Positions 7,755-15,879 of a stretch of DNA of 35,318 nucleotides are shown here, piece by piece. The stretch is from Hymenobacter profundi. GTDB lineage: Bacteria; Bacteroidota; Bacteroidia; Cytophagales; Hymenobacteraceae. Every line of letters begins with the position of its first letter. Position 1 is the first letter of the stretch. The stretch is taken from contig NZ_JAHWGL010000047.1 of NCBI RefSeq assembly GCF_019334315.1, positions 1 to 35,318 on the forward strand, read 5' to 3'. The notes under the pieces were generated by a model that saw only the letters and a list, made by a program, of their open reading frames with translations, did not search any database and was not told where the DNA came from. The position numbers and the translations under genes are program-made.

Positions 7755-8165
7755 ATGAAAAATCTGAAATATCTGGTCCTGGGCGTGTTGTTTGGCCTGA
7801 TTCTTACTAAAAGCGAGGTAGTGAGCTGGTGGCGCATTCAGGAAATGTTCCGCTTCCAGAGCTTCCACATGTATGGGGTCATTGGCTCGGCTATTCTGGT
7901 GGGCATGGTGTCTATCCAACTCATCAAGCGCAATCGCCTCAAAACCATTCACGGCGAAGAAATCAGCCTGACCGATAAGAAATACACGCACGGCACCTGG
8001 ATTGGGGGCCTCATTTTCGGGTTGGGCTGGGCCCTGACGGGTGCCTGCCCTGGTCCCATCTTCGCCCAGCTAGGCAGTGGCGTGGCTGGCGCGGCCGTGC
8101 TGCTTCTGGCCGCACTGGCCGGCACCTGGACCTACAGCGCCCTGCGCGACAAGCTCCCGCATTGA
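7755..8165 (+). CDS. YeeE/YedE family sulfur transporter, C-half protein (PmpB-like, DUF6691-type)
   Basis: A 136-residue membrane protein with about four helices and the second YeeE/YedE signature, GLGWALTGACPGPIFAQLG (about 89-107), containing conserved Cys98. It is translationally close to the preceding half (7 bp gap) and is expected to pair with it in the membrane to move a sulfane-sulfur or thiosulfate species. The middle segment HGEEISLTDKKYTHG is a charged loop. It is the last gene of the sulfur island and is followed by a 113-bp convergent spacer (8166-8278) with no clear terminator hairpin. Confidence 0.86.
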   Translation: MKNLKYLVLGVLFGLILTKSEVVSWWRIQEMFRFQSFHMYGVIGSAILVGMVSIQLIKRNRLKTIHGEEISLTDKKYTHGTWIGGLIFGLGWALTGACPGPIFAQLGSGVAGAAVLLLAALAGTWTYSALRDKLPH

Positions 8166-8278
8166 CGCGTCTCCTCGACTTGCCCTACCCACCGCCGCCC
8201 TCTTGCCGCCTATCATAGTAGGGAAAGAAAGTTGACAGGCAGTAGGCAAGCTTCTGTCTCCTCCGGGCGAAATATGCC

Positions 8279-9646
8279 CTACGCCATCAGACACATTTCC
8301 TCGCCCTCTGTAAAGCGGATGTCGTATTCCGCTGCCAGCTCGTGCAAAATCGGCTCGTAGATATCAGCCTGGGTAGGAAGCACGATGCCGTATGCGGCCA
8401 CGTGCCCGCCGGCCAGACGCCGCACGGCCATGCCCAGCGGCAGCCCTACCGTTTTGGCCATGGCGGTGTGCGTGGCGTCATCACCTAGCACCACCAACGA
8501 TGCGGTGTTCGCATACACCAATCCGGCTAGTTCATACTCAAATTGGTGCTGCATCACCACCATGTCGCGGTCTTGCGGCTGGAGCGCCCATTTGCGCAGC
8601 AGCAGGTGCTCCAGCAACTGGGCCGGCGTGGCGTTGGCAAGGCCTACCGGCTCCAGCGAGAAGATGCCCAGCCACGTCAGCAACTGCATTTCGGGGCTGT
8701 TGGGTGCAAGTTGCAGGTAGTCCGTCACCCACCCCACCGGCGACCAGTGGGGAAGTGGTAGCCGCGGCAAACAGGCGGCCACCAGCTCGCTCCACGGCAG
8801 GCTCGCGGCGTTGCCCAGGCGCACCGAGTCGTCGGTGAGGCCCAGCTGCACCAGCGCGTGCCAGGCGGCGCAGTAGCCGGGGCGGCGTAGGGTGCCGCGC
8901 AGCATCGTAGGGATGCCGTCGAGGCCGTAGAGGGGGCGGTAGCTGAGCGAGTCGCGGTTGGGGTAGCCCTCGAAGTCGCCGTAGCCGGGTACGCTGAAGG
9001 GCTCGGCGCGGGCAAATAGCTGGTGGTAGGGCACCAGCCGCGGGCGGCCATCTTCTAGGTACTGCGCCGTGCTTTGCCCGGCCAGCACCACGTTGCGCGG
9101 ATTCCAGGTGAACTTGTAGCGCCACGGATTGTCGCCTTCTGAATCAGGGGCCAGCAAGCCGCCGCAGTACGATTTGAAGCTGGTGAGCCGCCCGCCCCGC
9201 GCCCGAATGCTGTCAATCATCTGCATGGCCGACATATGATCCAGGCCGGGGTCGAGGCCGCACTCCATGAGCAGCGTGACGCCCGCAGCACGGGCCTCCG
9301 CATCCAATGCGCGCAGCTCGGGCGTGGCGTAGCTGGCGGTGGCCAGGTGCCGGCGGTGGCGTACGCACACCCGCGCCACCACCGGGTGCAGAAACGCGGG
9401 CAGCATCGAAATTACGACATCGTGCTGCTGCACTAGCTCGTCGAGGCAGGCGGCATCGTCGGTGGAGAACAGCACGGCGCGGGCGTAGGCAGCGTGCGCG
9501 GCCAGTACGGGCGCCAGGGGAGCGGGGTCGAGGTCAGCAATGGTGAGCTGCCAATTTTCCGCAGGTGCGTGGCGCAGCAGGTAGGCAATGAGCGCAGAAG
9601 CCGAGCGGCCGGCACCGAGCAGCAATAGGCGGGTGGGTAGGGACAT
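8279..9646 (-). CDS. Saccharopine dehydrogenase-like NAD(P) oxidoreductase
   Basis: A 455-residue enzyme of the saccharopine dehydrogenase / homospermidine synthase-like superfamily. It starts with a Rossmann fold, MSLPTRLLLLGAGRSASALI, and has the superfamily's substrate-domain motif LMECGLDPGLDHMSAMQMID. The C-terminal domain (saccharopine_dh_C) runs to the end. Closest by memory are LYS9-type saccharopine reductases found in many Bacteroidota; lysine catabolism is a guess. I chose the ATG at 9646 because it starts directly at the beta1 strand; the in-frame start at 9736 would add 30 unrelated residues and cross into the palindrome and the promoter. A TAGCTTTG element lies 24 bp upstream on the - strand. 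Confidence 0.83.
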   Translation of the reverse strand: MSLPTRLLLLGAGRSASALIAYLLRHAPAENWQLTIADLDPAPLAPVLAAHAAYARAVLFSTDDAACLDELVQQHDVVISMLPAFLHPVVARVCVRHRRHLATASYATPELRALDAEARAAGVTLLMECGLDPGLDHMSAMQMIDSIRARGGRLTSFKSYCGGLLAPDSEGDNPWRYKFTWNPRNVVLAGQSTAQYLEDGRPRLVPYHQLFARAEPFSVPGYGDFEGYPNRDSLSYRPLYGLDGIPTMLRGTLRRPGYCAAWHALVQLGLTDDSVRLGNAASLPWSELVAACLPRLPLPHWSPVGWVTDYLQLAPNSPEMQLLTWLGIFSLEPVGLANATPAQLLEHLLLRKWALQPQDRDMVVMQHQFEYELAGLVYANTASLVVLGDDATHTAMAKTVGLPLGMAVRRLAGGHVAAYGIVLPTQADIYEPILHELAAEYDIRFTEGEEMCLMA

Positions 9647-9669
9647 GTCGGAAGGGTCGGGTGTATTGT

Positions 9670-9677
9670 CAAAGCTA
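9670..9677 (-). promoter_or_regulatory. -7 promoter element for the saccharopine dehydrogenase-like gene
   Basis: The - strand reads TAGCTTTG, an exact TAnnTTTG match, 24 bp upstream of the chosen start. It supports the start at 9646. Confidence 0.6.
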
Positions 9678-9689
9678 ACAACTCCGGGA

Positions 9690-9831
9690 ACATACGCCTG
9701 CCGGTCGGACGCCGCGGGTGTCCGACTGGTTGCCATTGCTGACTACCGCACCACATGCATAGCCATCAGTAGGAAACCCAGACCGTAACCGGTCGTCGGA
9801 CGCCTACGACGTCCGACCGGCAGGCGTATGT
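9690..9831. repeat. Palindromic repeat of a second family (TCGGACGCC type)
   Basis: Perfect 21-bp terminal arms at 9690-9710 and 9811-9831. Inside each end are shorter dyads based on GTCGGACG/CGTCCGAC (for example 9705-9720 and 9794-9817). It fills most of the 320-bp divergent spacer 9647-9966. Its sequence is unrelated to the TGTCATsCTGAGC family. MITE-like or REP-like; no ORF. Confidence 0.85.
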
Positions 9832-9966
9832 CCTGCCATTCGCCCTACCCCCAGCGCAGTTCAACCCGCTGTTGTACCGTTCGCTGAAAAACAATTTTTC
9901 CCAGCTGAAAGGCCCGCTAGGTTTGAGGTATCAATCGCACTACAAACGTCTTATACCCCTACCACG

Positions 9967-10917
9967 ATGAACTTGACAGCCCTCCTCCGTACCTTCTGCG
10001 CTGCCCTGCTTACCAGCGCCACACTTTTCACCACCGCACCCGTAGCCAGCGCATCGGTCCCTACCCCTACCTCCCTCGTAGCCGATAGCCCAGCCGCTGC
10101 GCACCCCCACTTCACGGTGCGCGTGGTGGGCAAAGGCCAGCCCATGCTGCTTATTCCGGGCCTAACCTGCCCTGGTGCCGTGTGGGATGAAACCGTGGCG
10201 CACTATCAGAAACAGTACCAGTGCCACATCATTTCCATCAACGGATTTGGTGGCACGCCCGCACCGGCGAGCACCGGAAACCTGCTCCAAAACGTGCGCG
10301 ACCAGCTCCTCACTTACGTCAAAACGCAGCACCTCCACAAGCCCGTAGTAGTAGGGCACAGCCTGGGCGGCTTTCTGGCCCTGTGGATGAGCACCACCCA
10401 ACCCGACGCCGTAGGGCCGCTGGTGATTGTGGACTCCCTACCCTTCCTGTCGGCGGTGCAAAACCCTATGCTGACCGCCGATGCCGCCAAGCCCATGGCC
10501 GAGGGCGTACGGCAGCAGGTAGGCCGCGGCCACATGGACGCCGCCACCGCCCGCCAGATGTCGGCCAGCCTGATGACCGATACGGCCCGCATCCGACAGG
10601 CCACCGCCTGGAGCGTGGCTTCCGACCCCGCTACTGTAGGCCAAGCCATGTACGATATGTATACCACCGACTTGCGTCCCGACGTGGCCCGCATTCAGCA
10701 GCCCGTATTGGTGCTGGGTGCCTGGGCCGCTTACAAGGCCTACGGCTCTACCAAGGAGAGCACCCGCGCTATTTTCGAACAGCAGTACGCCAAGCTACCT
10801 CAGCACCGGATTGAGATGTCGGAAGCCGGCAAGCACTTTCTGATGTGGGACGACACGCAGTGGTTCTTAGCGCAGTCGGACGCTTTTTTGAAGCAGTACG
10901 CAGTCGCCAAAAAATAG
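9967..10917 (+). CDS. Secreted alpha/beta-fold hydrolase
   Basis: A 316-residue hydrolase with an N-terminal signal peptide (hydrophobic core about residues 5-30 ending in VASAS) for export to the periplasm. The mature part starts like an AB-hydrolase_1 domain: GQPMLLIPGLTCPGAVWD (58-74, oxyanion region) and the nucleophile elbow VVVGHSLGGFLALW with Ser132. His290 in EAGKHFLMWDD is the likely catalytic base; the acid is probably the Asp near 229-240. The substrate is unknown. It is convergent with the NIPSNAP gene across a perfect 32-bp palindrome. Confidence 0.82.
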   Translation: MNLTALLRTFCAALLTSATLFTTAPVASASVPTPTSLVADSPAAAHPHFTVRVVGKGQPMLLIPGLTCPGAVWDETVAHYQKQYQCHIISINGFGGTPAPASTGNLLQNVRDQLLTYVKTQHLHKPVVVGHSLGGFLALWMSTTQPDAVGPLVIVDSLPFLSAVQNPMLTADAAKPMAEGVRQQVGRGHMDAATARQMSASLMTDTARIRQATAWSVASDPATVGQAMYDMYTTDLRPDVARIQQPVLVLGAWAAYKAYGSTKESTRAIFEQQYAKLPQHRIEMSEAGKHFLMWDDTQWFLAQSDAFLKQYAVAKK

Positions 10918-10918
10918 A

Positions 10919-10950
10919 AGACCGTCATGCCTGATCAGGCATGACGGTCT
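10919..10950. terminator. Perfect 32-bp palindrome, probable bidirectional terminator
   Basis: AGACCGTCATGCCTGA (10919-10934) is followed directly by its exact reverse complement to 10950. It lies 2 bp after the hydrolase stop and 23 bp before the end of the convergent NIPSNAP gene. T-runs are short. It contains TCATGCCTGA, similar to the GTCATGCTGAGC repeat ends. Confidence 0.65.
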
Positions 10951-10972
10951 CCCCTGGCCCCACTGCTACTCC

Positions 10973-11776
10973 CTAGAAATCAGAATACGCCACTGGGTGC
11001 AGGAATTGCATATCAATATGCGACACGTTGTTTTGGTATTCGGGCCGGGCCGAGAGCTTCTTCCAGTCCGGTGCCTCCCCAAACTGTTTCCAGTGCGCGT
11101 CGCGGGCGGCTTTATTCTCGAAGGTGGTCATATACATCAGGTTGGGCATGTGGCTGCCCGCCAGAACCCGGCCGTAGAATACCGCATTGAAACCCAGGCG
11201 CTTGAACAGGCCTACCTCGTCGCCCTGCACAAACATCTGCACCTTGTTGAGGTGCTGGGCCTGGGTAGCGCTTTCGTAGCTGCGCAGCTCGTAGATGCGC
11301 TCGGGGCGTGGCCCAGTTAGGGGCGGCGTCTGGAGCTTGAGCTGATCAGAAAACGACTCTAGCAGAATATTTTCCAGGCGGGTGTAGGGTGCTTGATCGT
11401 GGGCGGCCTGCCAGTATTGTTGTCCAGCGGCGCCATACACCTTCGGTTGCTCCAACTGCGTTGTTACGCGTTGCCACTGTTGCAGCGACTGGTAGGGCAC
11501 CAGTACTAGCAGGCGCCGGTCGGCAGCCGTATCGTTGCCGACTGGCTCGAACACGCCCACTTTCGGAATACCCAGCTTGTGCAGTGCCGGCAGGTAGGCG
11601 TCTTTCAAAAAGGCCTCTACCCGCTGCTGTTGCTGCTGATCGCGCAGATGATAGACTTGTATTTGGTAGTACTCACGGCCGGCGGCGCGGGTGGTCGTTG
11701 CACTCAGCAGCATACCGGCCAGGAGCAGCAATTGGCAAATTGTGGTGCGGAAACGTGGAGGGGATTTGGGTGTCAT
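10973..11776 (-). CDS. NIPSNAP family protein, exported
   Basis: A 267-residue protein with a signal peptide (basic start, hydrophobic core about 12-30, ATTTRA then cleavage) and two tandem NIPSNAP domains. The first starts at EYYQIQVYHLRD (about residue 35); the second starts at RIYELRSYES (about 160) and runs to the C-terminus with the dimeric alpha-beta-barrel pattern. NIPSNAP proteins have no firmly known catalytic role in bacteria. Two-domain exported forms are common in Bacteroidota. It is divergent from the membrane-protein/LytS operon (95 bp spacer to the next start). Confidence 0.85.
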   Translation of the reverse strand: MTPKSPPRFRTTICQLLLLAGMLLSATTTRAAGREYYQIQVYHLRDQQQQQRVEAFLKDAYLPALHKLGIPKVGVFEPVGNDTAADRRLLVLVPYQSLQQWQRVTTQLEQPKVYGAAGQQYWQAAHDQAPYTRLENILLESFSDQLKLQTPPLTGPRPERIYELRSYESATQAQHLNKVQMFVQGDEVGLFKRLGFNAVFYGRVLAGSHMPNLMYMTTFENKAARDAHWKQFGEAPDWKKLSARPEYQNNVSHIDMQFLHPVAYSDF

Positions 11777-11871
11777 CGGTACAGTTCAGAATAGATTAAC
11801 TGCTTAAACATACCGCAAATTCGGCAACCGTCGGCTTGCTTTCTCCTAATTCTACACAAACCCTTTTTGCC

Positions 11872-12456
11872 ATGATAGCCCCTAGCTCGTCCTTAGATCA
11901 GCAACGTGCGCAGTTTACCGCCCAGCGCCTGCTGGCTATGCCATTGGCGGGCACCGTGGCCTGGGCAGTGGTAGGCGTGGCCGGCCTCACGCTGTCGTCG
12001 CCCGTGCAGATGGTGTGGGCACTGTACTTGAGCACCGGCAGCATTGTGTATCTGGGCCTGTTTTTCTCCCGGTTCACTGGCGAAAACTTCCTGGACCGCA
12101 CCAAACCCAAAAATGCGTTTGACATCCTGTTTTTCAGCACGGTAGCGATGTCGTTGCTGGTGTACGCCATTGCCATTCCCTTTTTTCAGGCCGATTATAC
12201 CTCCCTACCCCTCACCGTCGGTATCCTCTCGGGACTGATGTGGCTGCCGCTGTCCTGGATTATCCAGCACTGGGTAGGAATTTTTCACGCCGTGGCGCGC
12301 ACGGTGCTGGTGCTGGCCACCTGGTACGCTTTTCCGGCCCATCGATTCATTGCTATTCCATTTCTCATCGTGGGGCTGTATGTTGTGACGATCCTCATCC
12401 TGGAATACCGCTGGCGGGCCGTTCGGCGAGAAAACGCGGTGGCTTTATCAGCTTAA
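11872..12456 (+). CDS. Six-helix membrane protein, first gene of a LytS/LytTR operon
   Basis: A 194-residue integral membrane protein. About six hydrophobic helices are visible after a 20-residue polar N-terminus, with short loops and a basic C-terminal end (EYRWRAVRRE). I do not recognise the family with certainty; it resembles small DUF7010-type membrane proteins. The ATG at 11872 is preferred to an upstream TTG at 11836. It stops 4 bp before the LytS-type kinase start, so it is very likely cotranscribed and may be the sensory partner or target of that two-component pair. Confidence 0.75.
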   Translation: MIAPSSSLDQQRAQFTAQRLLAMPLAGTVAWAVVGVAGLTLSSPVQMVWALYLSTGSIVYLGLFFSRFTGENFLDRTKPKNAFDILFFSTVAMSLLVYAIAIPFFQADYTSLPLTVGILSGLMWLPLSWIIQHWVGIFHAVARTVLVLATWYAFPAHRFIAIPFLIVGLYVVTILILEYRWRAVRRENAVALSA

Positions 12457-12460
12457 TTGT

Positions 12461-13597
12461 ATGTCTTCCTTATCCGTCGATAGCCCTACTCCTACCCATC
12501 GTCGTTGGTATTGGAGCCTGCAAGTAGCGGGCTGGCTGCTCTACGCCTGTCTTGGCCTGATACTAATTCGGTTGTTTGCGGCGCGCGTGGTCATTGGCTG
12601 GCATCTTCTTGCCATTCAATTAGCTATAGCTGTGGTGCTCCTTCTTGTCAGCCACTGCGTGCGCGCTTGGATAAAACGGCAGCATTGGAAGCAGTTGCCT
12701 TTTGGGGCATTGCTATGGCGGCTGCTTGTAGCCAATGGGGTAGCCGCCGTGCTCGGCCAGATAGTGCTGGGAGTTATTATCGCCTTTCTGATCCGGCCGC
12801 CTGCCAGCATGGGTGGGTTGGCCGGTGGCGCTCAATTTGTGGGCTATATTCTTAACACTTACTTCGTGCTTTGGCTCTGGACGGCCTGCTATTTCGGCTG
12901 GCACTACCTCAGTCGCTACAAGCAGGCCGAGGTAGATAAATGGAAGTTACAGGCGGCCGTGCGAGAGGCGGAAATGAGCACCCTGAAAGCCCAGATCAAC
13001 CCGCATTTTCTATTCAATGGCCTTAATAATATTCGGGCCTTGGTGATGGAAGACCCCGCCCGCGCCCGCGCTATGATGACGCACCTCTCCGACCTGCTGC
13101 GCTACTCTATCCAACTCAATGGCACCGAGCAGGTACCGCTGGCCCGCGAGCTGGAAATTGTGGAGCACTATCTTCAGCTGGAAGCCATGCAACTAGAAGA
13201 ACGCCTGACGTATACGCTCGATATCGACCCTGTTACCCTAGCCGTTCCCATACCGCCCATGACCTTGCAGCTACTGGTGGAGAATGCCATTAAGCACGGC
13301 ATCGCGCCCCGGCCCGAAGGCGGCGTCATCACTATTTCGGCCCAATTGGCGGCCGATGGCGCGCAGCTGCACGTGGTAGTGCGCAACACCGGCAGCTACC
13401 AGCTGCCTGCGCCGGGCCATACGGGTATCGGGCTACGCAATGCCCGCGAGCGGCTCGCACTGCTATTCGGACCCGCCGCTACCCTCACGCTCACCAACGA
13501 CCCAAACGCGCCCAACCAGGTACTGGCGCACGTGCAGCTACCCGTAGCTGCCGCCCTGCCCTCCCACTCCACGCCCGCTACGGTAGCCAGTGTATAG
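12461..13597 (+). CDS. LytS/YehU-type sensor histidine kinase
   Basis: A 378-residue kinase of the His_kinase (PF06580) family. Four N-terminal helices (about 20-42, 45-65, 85-110, 120-145) form a small membrane sensor without an evident extracellular ligand domain. A short coiled segment leads to the phosphoacceptor motif AQINPHFLFNGLNNIR with His182. The HATPase part has the N-box LLVENAIKHG (271-280, Asn275) and the glycine box HTGIGLRNARERL (about 335-347). It is followed after 14 bp by its LytTR response regulator and preceded after 4 bp by a membrane protein gene. The signal is unknown. Confidence 0.9.
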   Translation: MSSLSVDSPTPTHRRWYWSLQVAGWLLYACLGLILIRLFAARVVIGWHLLAIQLAIAVVLLLVSHCVRAWIKRQHWKQLPFGALLWRLLVANGVAAVLGQIVLGVIIAFLIRPPASMGGLAGGAQFVGYILNTYFVLWLWTACYFGWHYLSRYKQAEVDKWKLQAAVREAEMSTLKAQINPHFLFNGLNNIRALVMEDPARARAMMTHLSDLLRYSIQLNGTEQVPLARELEIVEHYLQLEAMQLEERLTYTLDIDPVTLAVPIPPMTLQLLVENAIKHGIAPRPEGGVITISAQLAADGAQLHVVVRNTGSYQLPAPGHTGIGLRNARERLALLFGPAATLTLTNDPNAPNQVLAHVQLPVAAALPSHSTPATVASV

Positions 13598-13611
13598 CTA
13601 TTTTTTACGCT

Positions 13612-14349
13612 ATGAATATTCTATTAGTTGATGATTCGCGCCTGGCACGCCAGGAACTGCGCCACCTGTTGCAAGCCTACCCCGAGGTGACGGTAGTAGG
13701 CGAAGCCCGCCACGCCGCCGAAGCCCGCCAGCTCCTACCCACGCTCCGCCCCGATGTGCTGCTGCTCGACATTCACATGCCCGGCGAAACCGGCTTCGAC
13801 TTGCTGGCCTCGCTGGACACGGCCCCACATGTCATCTTCACCACCGCTTACGACGAATACGCCCTCCGCGCTTTCGAGGTGAATGCGCTGGACTACCTGT
13901 TGAAGCCCGTGCAGGAACACCGCCTCGCCGCCGCCTTGGCCAAAGCCCGCACTGTCCTAACGCCTCCCGACGATAACCCGCCTACCCCCACACCCGAGCC
14001 GGCCCCTACCCTCCTCACCGAGCACGACCAGGTGTTTGTGAAGGACGGCGAGCGGTGCTGGTTTGTGCGCTTGGCTGATATCCGCCTGTTTGAAATCAAT
14101 GGAAGCTATACCCAAGTCTACTTCGACCAGCAGCACCCCCTCATCCCGCGCACCTTGCAGCACCTGGAGCAGCGCCTCGACCCGCGGGTATTTTTCCGGG
14201 CCAACCGGCAGCAGATCATCAACCTGAAGTGGATTGCCGGCATTGAACCCTGGTTCAGCAACACGCTCAAAATACAGCTGCGCGAAGGGCCGGAGGTGGA
14301 AGTTTCGCGCCAGCAGTCGGCCCGCTTTCGGGAGTTGATGAGTCTGTAG
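13612..14349 (+). CDS. LytTR-family response regulator
   Basis: A 245-residue response regulator. The receiver domain (1-115) has the acidic pair Asp7-Asp8, phosphoacceptor Asp53 in LLLDIHMPGETGFD, Thr77/Thr78 and Lys98 in DYLLKPV. A proline-rich linker (about 120-133) joins it to a LytTR DNA-binding domain (about 136-245) with FVKDGERCWFV, DIRLFEINGSYTQVY and FFRANRQQIINL. It is the cognate partner of the LytS-type kinase 14 bp upstream. The gene is followed by palindromic repeat copy 3, 22 bp after the stop. Targets are unknown; these regulators usually bind paired 9-bp direct repeats upstream of their targets. Confidence 0.92.
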   Translation: MNILLVDDSRLARQELRHLLQAYPEVTVVGEARHAAEARQLLPTLRPDVLLLDIHMPGETGFDLLASLDTAPHVIFTTAYDEYALRAFEVNALDYLLKPVQEHRLAAALAKARTVLTPPDDNPPTPTPEPAPTLLTEHDQVFVKDGERCWFVRLADIRLFEINGSYTQVYFDQQHPLIPRTLQHLEQRLDPRVFFRANRQQIINLKWIAGIEPWFSNTLKIQLREGPEVEVSRQQSARFRELMSL

Positions 14350-14371
14350 AGGGATTGTTTTCAACCAGAAC

Positions 14372-14479
14372 GTCATGCTGAGCGGAGTCGGAGCATCTCG
14401 CGTGCTGATGTGAGGTAGTAATTCTAAAAGTTGAAATTCCCAAGAGCACGCGAGATGCTCCGACTCCGCTCAGCATGAC
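14372..14479. repeat. Long palindromic intergenic repeat, copy 3
   Basis: Perfect 35-bp arms (14372-14406, 14445-14479) around a 38-nt AT-rich loop. The ends read GTCATGCTGAGC, as in copy 2. It lies between the LytTR gene and cytidine deaminase on the same strand. The 235-bp spacer (14350-14584) holds nothing else recognisable. Confidence 0.92.
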
Positions 14480-14584
14480 CATCTAACGAGCCCAAACCGA
14501 TTTATCAGCAGATAATTGTATTTTCGCCGCCCCTCTTCACAAACGGGGCCGCTATTCGGCGCCGTCACTTCTATTGCCCTGCCG

Positions 14585-15088
14585 ATGGCTCACCCCCTGC
14601 ACCTCACCATCACCGTCGACGTACTGGCGTCGGAAGCGGAACTGACGCCCGCCGAAGCCACTGTGTGGCAGGCTGCCCGCGCCGCTACCAACCATGCGTA
14701 CGCTCCCTACTCGCATTTTCACGTGGGCGCGGCGCTGCTGCTGGAAGATGGCAGTGTGTTTCGGGGAAACAACCAGGAGAATGCGGCCTACCCTTCTGGC
14801 CTCTGCGCCGAGCGGACGGCTCTGTTTGGCTGGGCAGCCAGCCAGCCAGCCCAGCGCATTGTGGGCATGGCCGTGGCCGCCCGTCCCGCCAATGGTGAGT
14901 TCACGCTGGCCTGGCCCTGCGGCGCCTGCCGCCAGGTGATGACGGAGTACGAGCACCGCCAGCAACACCCCATTCCGCTGCTGCTACCCGGCCCCGATGG
15001 TACCATCTACCGCTACCGCAGCGTGGGCGACCTGCTACCCTTCAGCTTCTCGGCTGAGAATCTGCCTACCCCCCAACCTATCGTATAA
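14585..15088 (+). CDS. cdd: Cytidine deaminase
   Basis: A 167-residue zinc-dependent deaminase converting cytidine/deoxycytidine to uridine/deoxyuridine in pyrimidine salvage. The motif region GNNQENAAYPSGLCAERTAL contains zinc ligand Cys74 and catalytic Glu76. The second zinc motif PCGACRQ supplies Cys112 and Cys115, giving the three-cysteine site of the tetrameric class. Substrate-contact residues Asn62 and Glu65 precede them. The ATG at 14585 gives a normal family length plus about 20 leading residues; an in-frame ATG at 14516 would add 23 residues without support. The next gene starts 8 bp after the stop. Confidence 0.9.
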   Translation: MAHPLHLTITVDVLASEAELTPAEATVWQAARAATNHAYAPYSHFHVGAALLLEDGSVFRGNNQENAAYPSGLCAERTALFGWAASQPAQRIVGMAVAARPANGEFTLAWPCGACRQVMTEYEHRQQHPIPLLLPGPDGTIYRYRSVGDLLPFSFSAENLPTPQPIV

Positions 15089-15096
15089 CGCTGCTG

Positions 15097-15762
15097 GTGG
15101 CTGCTCAGGAACATCATCTTCGCGTTCAGCGCACGGCGCGCTACTATCAACTAGGCACTCCTGGACCTACCACGCGCCGCGTGTGGGTGGTGTGCCACGG
15201 TTACGGACAGCTAGCTGCCTACTTCATTCGGCACTTCGCTTTCCTCACCGAGGACGACCCAAACACGGTAGTCTTGGCGCCCGAAGGACTTTCACGCTTC
15301 TACCTTCAGGGCACTAGTGGCCGTGTAGGGTCTACCTGGATGACGCGCGAAGACCGCCTCACCGAAATTGAGGATTACGTAGCCTACCTCAACCAGCTCT
15401 CAGATACCATTCTGGCCCAATGCGCGCCCGACGCGCAAGTGCTGGTGCTGGGCTTTTCCCAAGGCGCCGCTACTGTAAGCCGATGGCTGGCTCACGCTCC
15501 GTTCCGGGCGGCGCGGCTGGTGCTCTGGGCCGGCGCCTTCCCACCCGATATGGACTTGTCTGTGGCCGCCCGCCTGCTGCGGCAGGTGCCCGTCACGCTG
15601 GTATGCGGCACGCAGGACAAATACGTGACCGACGAAGCCGTAGCGCAGCAGCAAGAGGCGCTGCATGGACTAGGCGTAGAGCCGGAAATCATTTGGTTCG
15701 AGGGACGGCATCAGCTGGATAGAGTGGTACTGCAGCAGCTCCGTGAAGCTTTGGAACACTAG
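15097..15762 (+). CDS. Small alpha/beta hydrolase (phospholipase/carboxylesterase-like)
   Basis: A 221-residue serine hydrolase of the abhydrolase_2-like type. It has WVVCHGYGQLA (30-40, oxyanion region), nucleophile elbow LVLGFSQGAATVSRW with Ser121, acid Asp174 in CGTQDKYV, and base His205 in EGRHQLD, all in the expected order. There is no signal peptide, so it is cytoplasmic. The only plausible start in frame is the GTG at 15097, 8 bp after the cdd stop, which suggests coupling to cdd. A physiological substrate cannot be named. Confidence 0.82.
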   Translation: MAAQEHHLRVQRTARYYQLGTPGPTTRRVWVVCHGYGQLAAYFIRHFAFLTEDDPNTVVLAPEGLSRFYLQGTSGRVGSTWMTREDRLTEIEDYVAYLNQLSDTILAQCAPDAQVLVLGFSQGAATVSRWLAHAPFRAARLVLWAGAFPPDMDLSVAARLLRQVPVTLVCGTQDKYVTDEAVAQQQEALHGLGVEPEIIWFEGRHQLDRVVLQQLREALEH

Positions 15763-15766
15763 AAAA

Positions 15767-15874
15767 TGTCTGTCATCCTGAGCTTGCGAAGGACCTTCTC
15801 ACGCGTGAACGGCCAGCGTACCAACGACTCGTTCACGCGTGAGAAGGTCCTTCGCAAGCTCAGGATGACAGACA
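15767..15874. repeat. Long palindromic intergenic repeat, copy 4
   Basis: Perfect 44-bp arms (15767-15810, 15831-15874) with a 20-nt loop containing the block CGTACCAACGACTC, also present in copy 5. It starts 5 bp after the esterase stop and ends 6 bp before the 3' end of the convergent SDR gene, so it fills the whole spacer and probably acts as the bidirectional terminator. Confidence 0.95.
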
Positions 15875-15879
15875 GCGCC

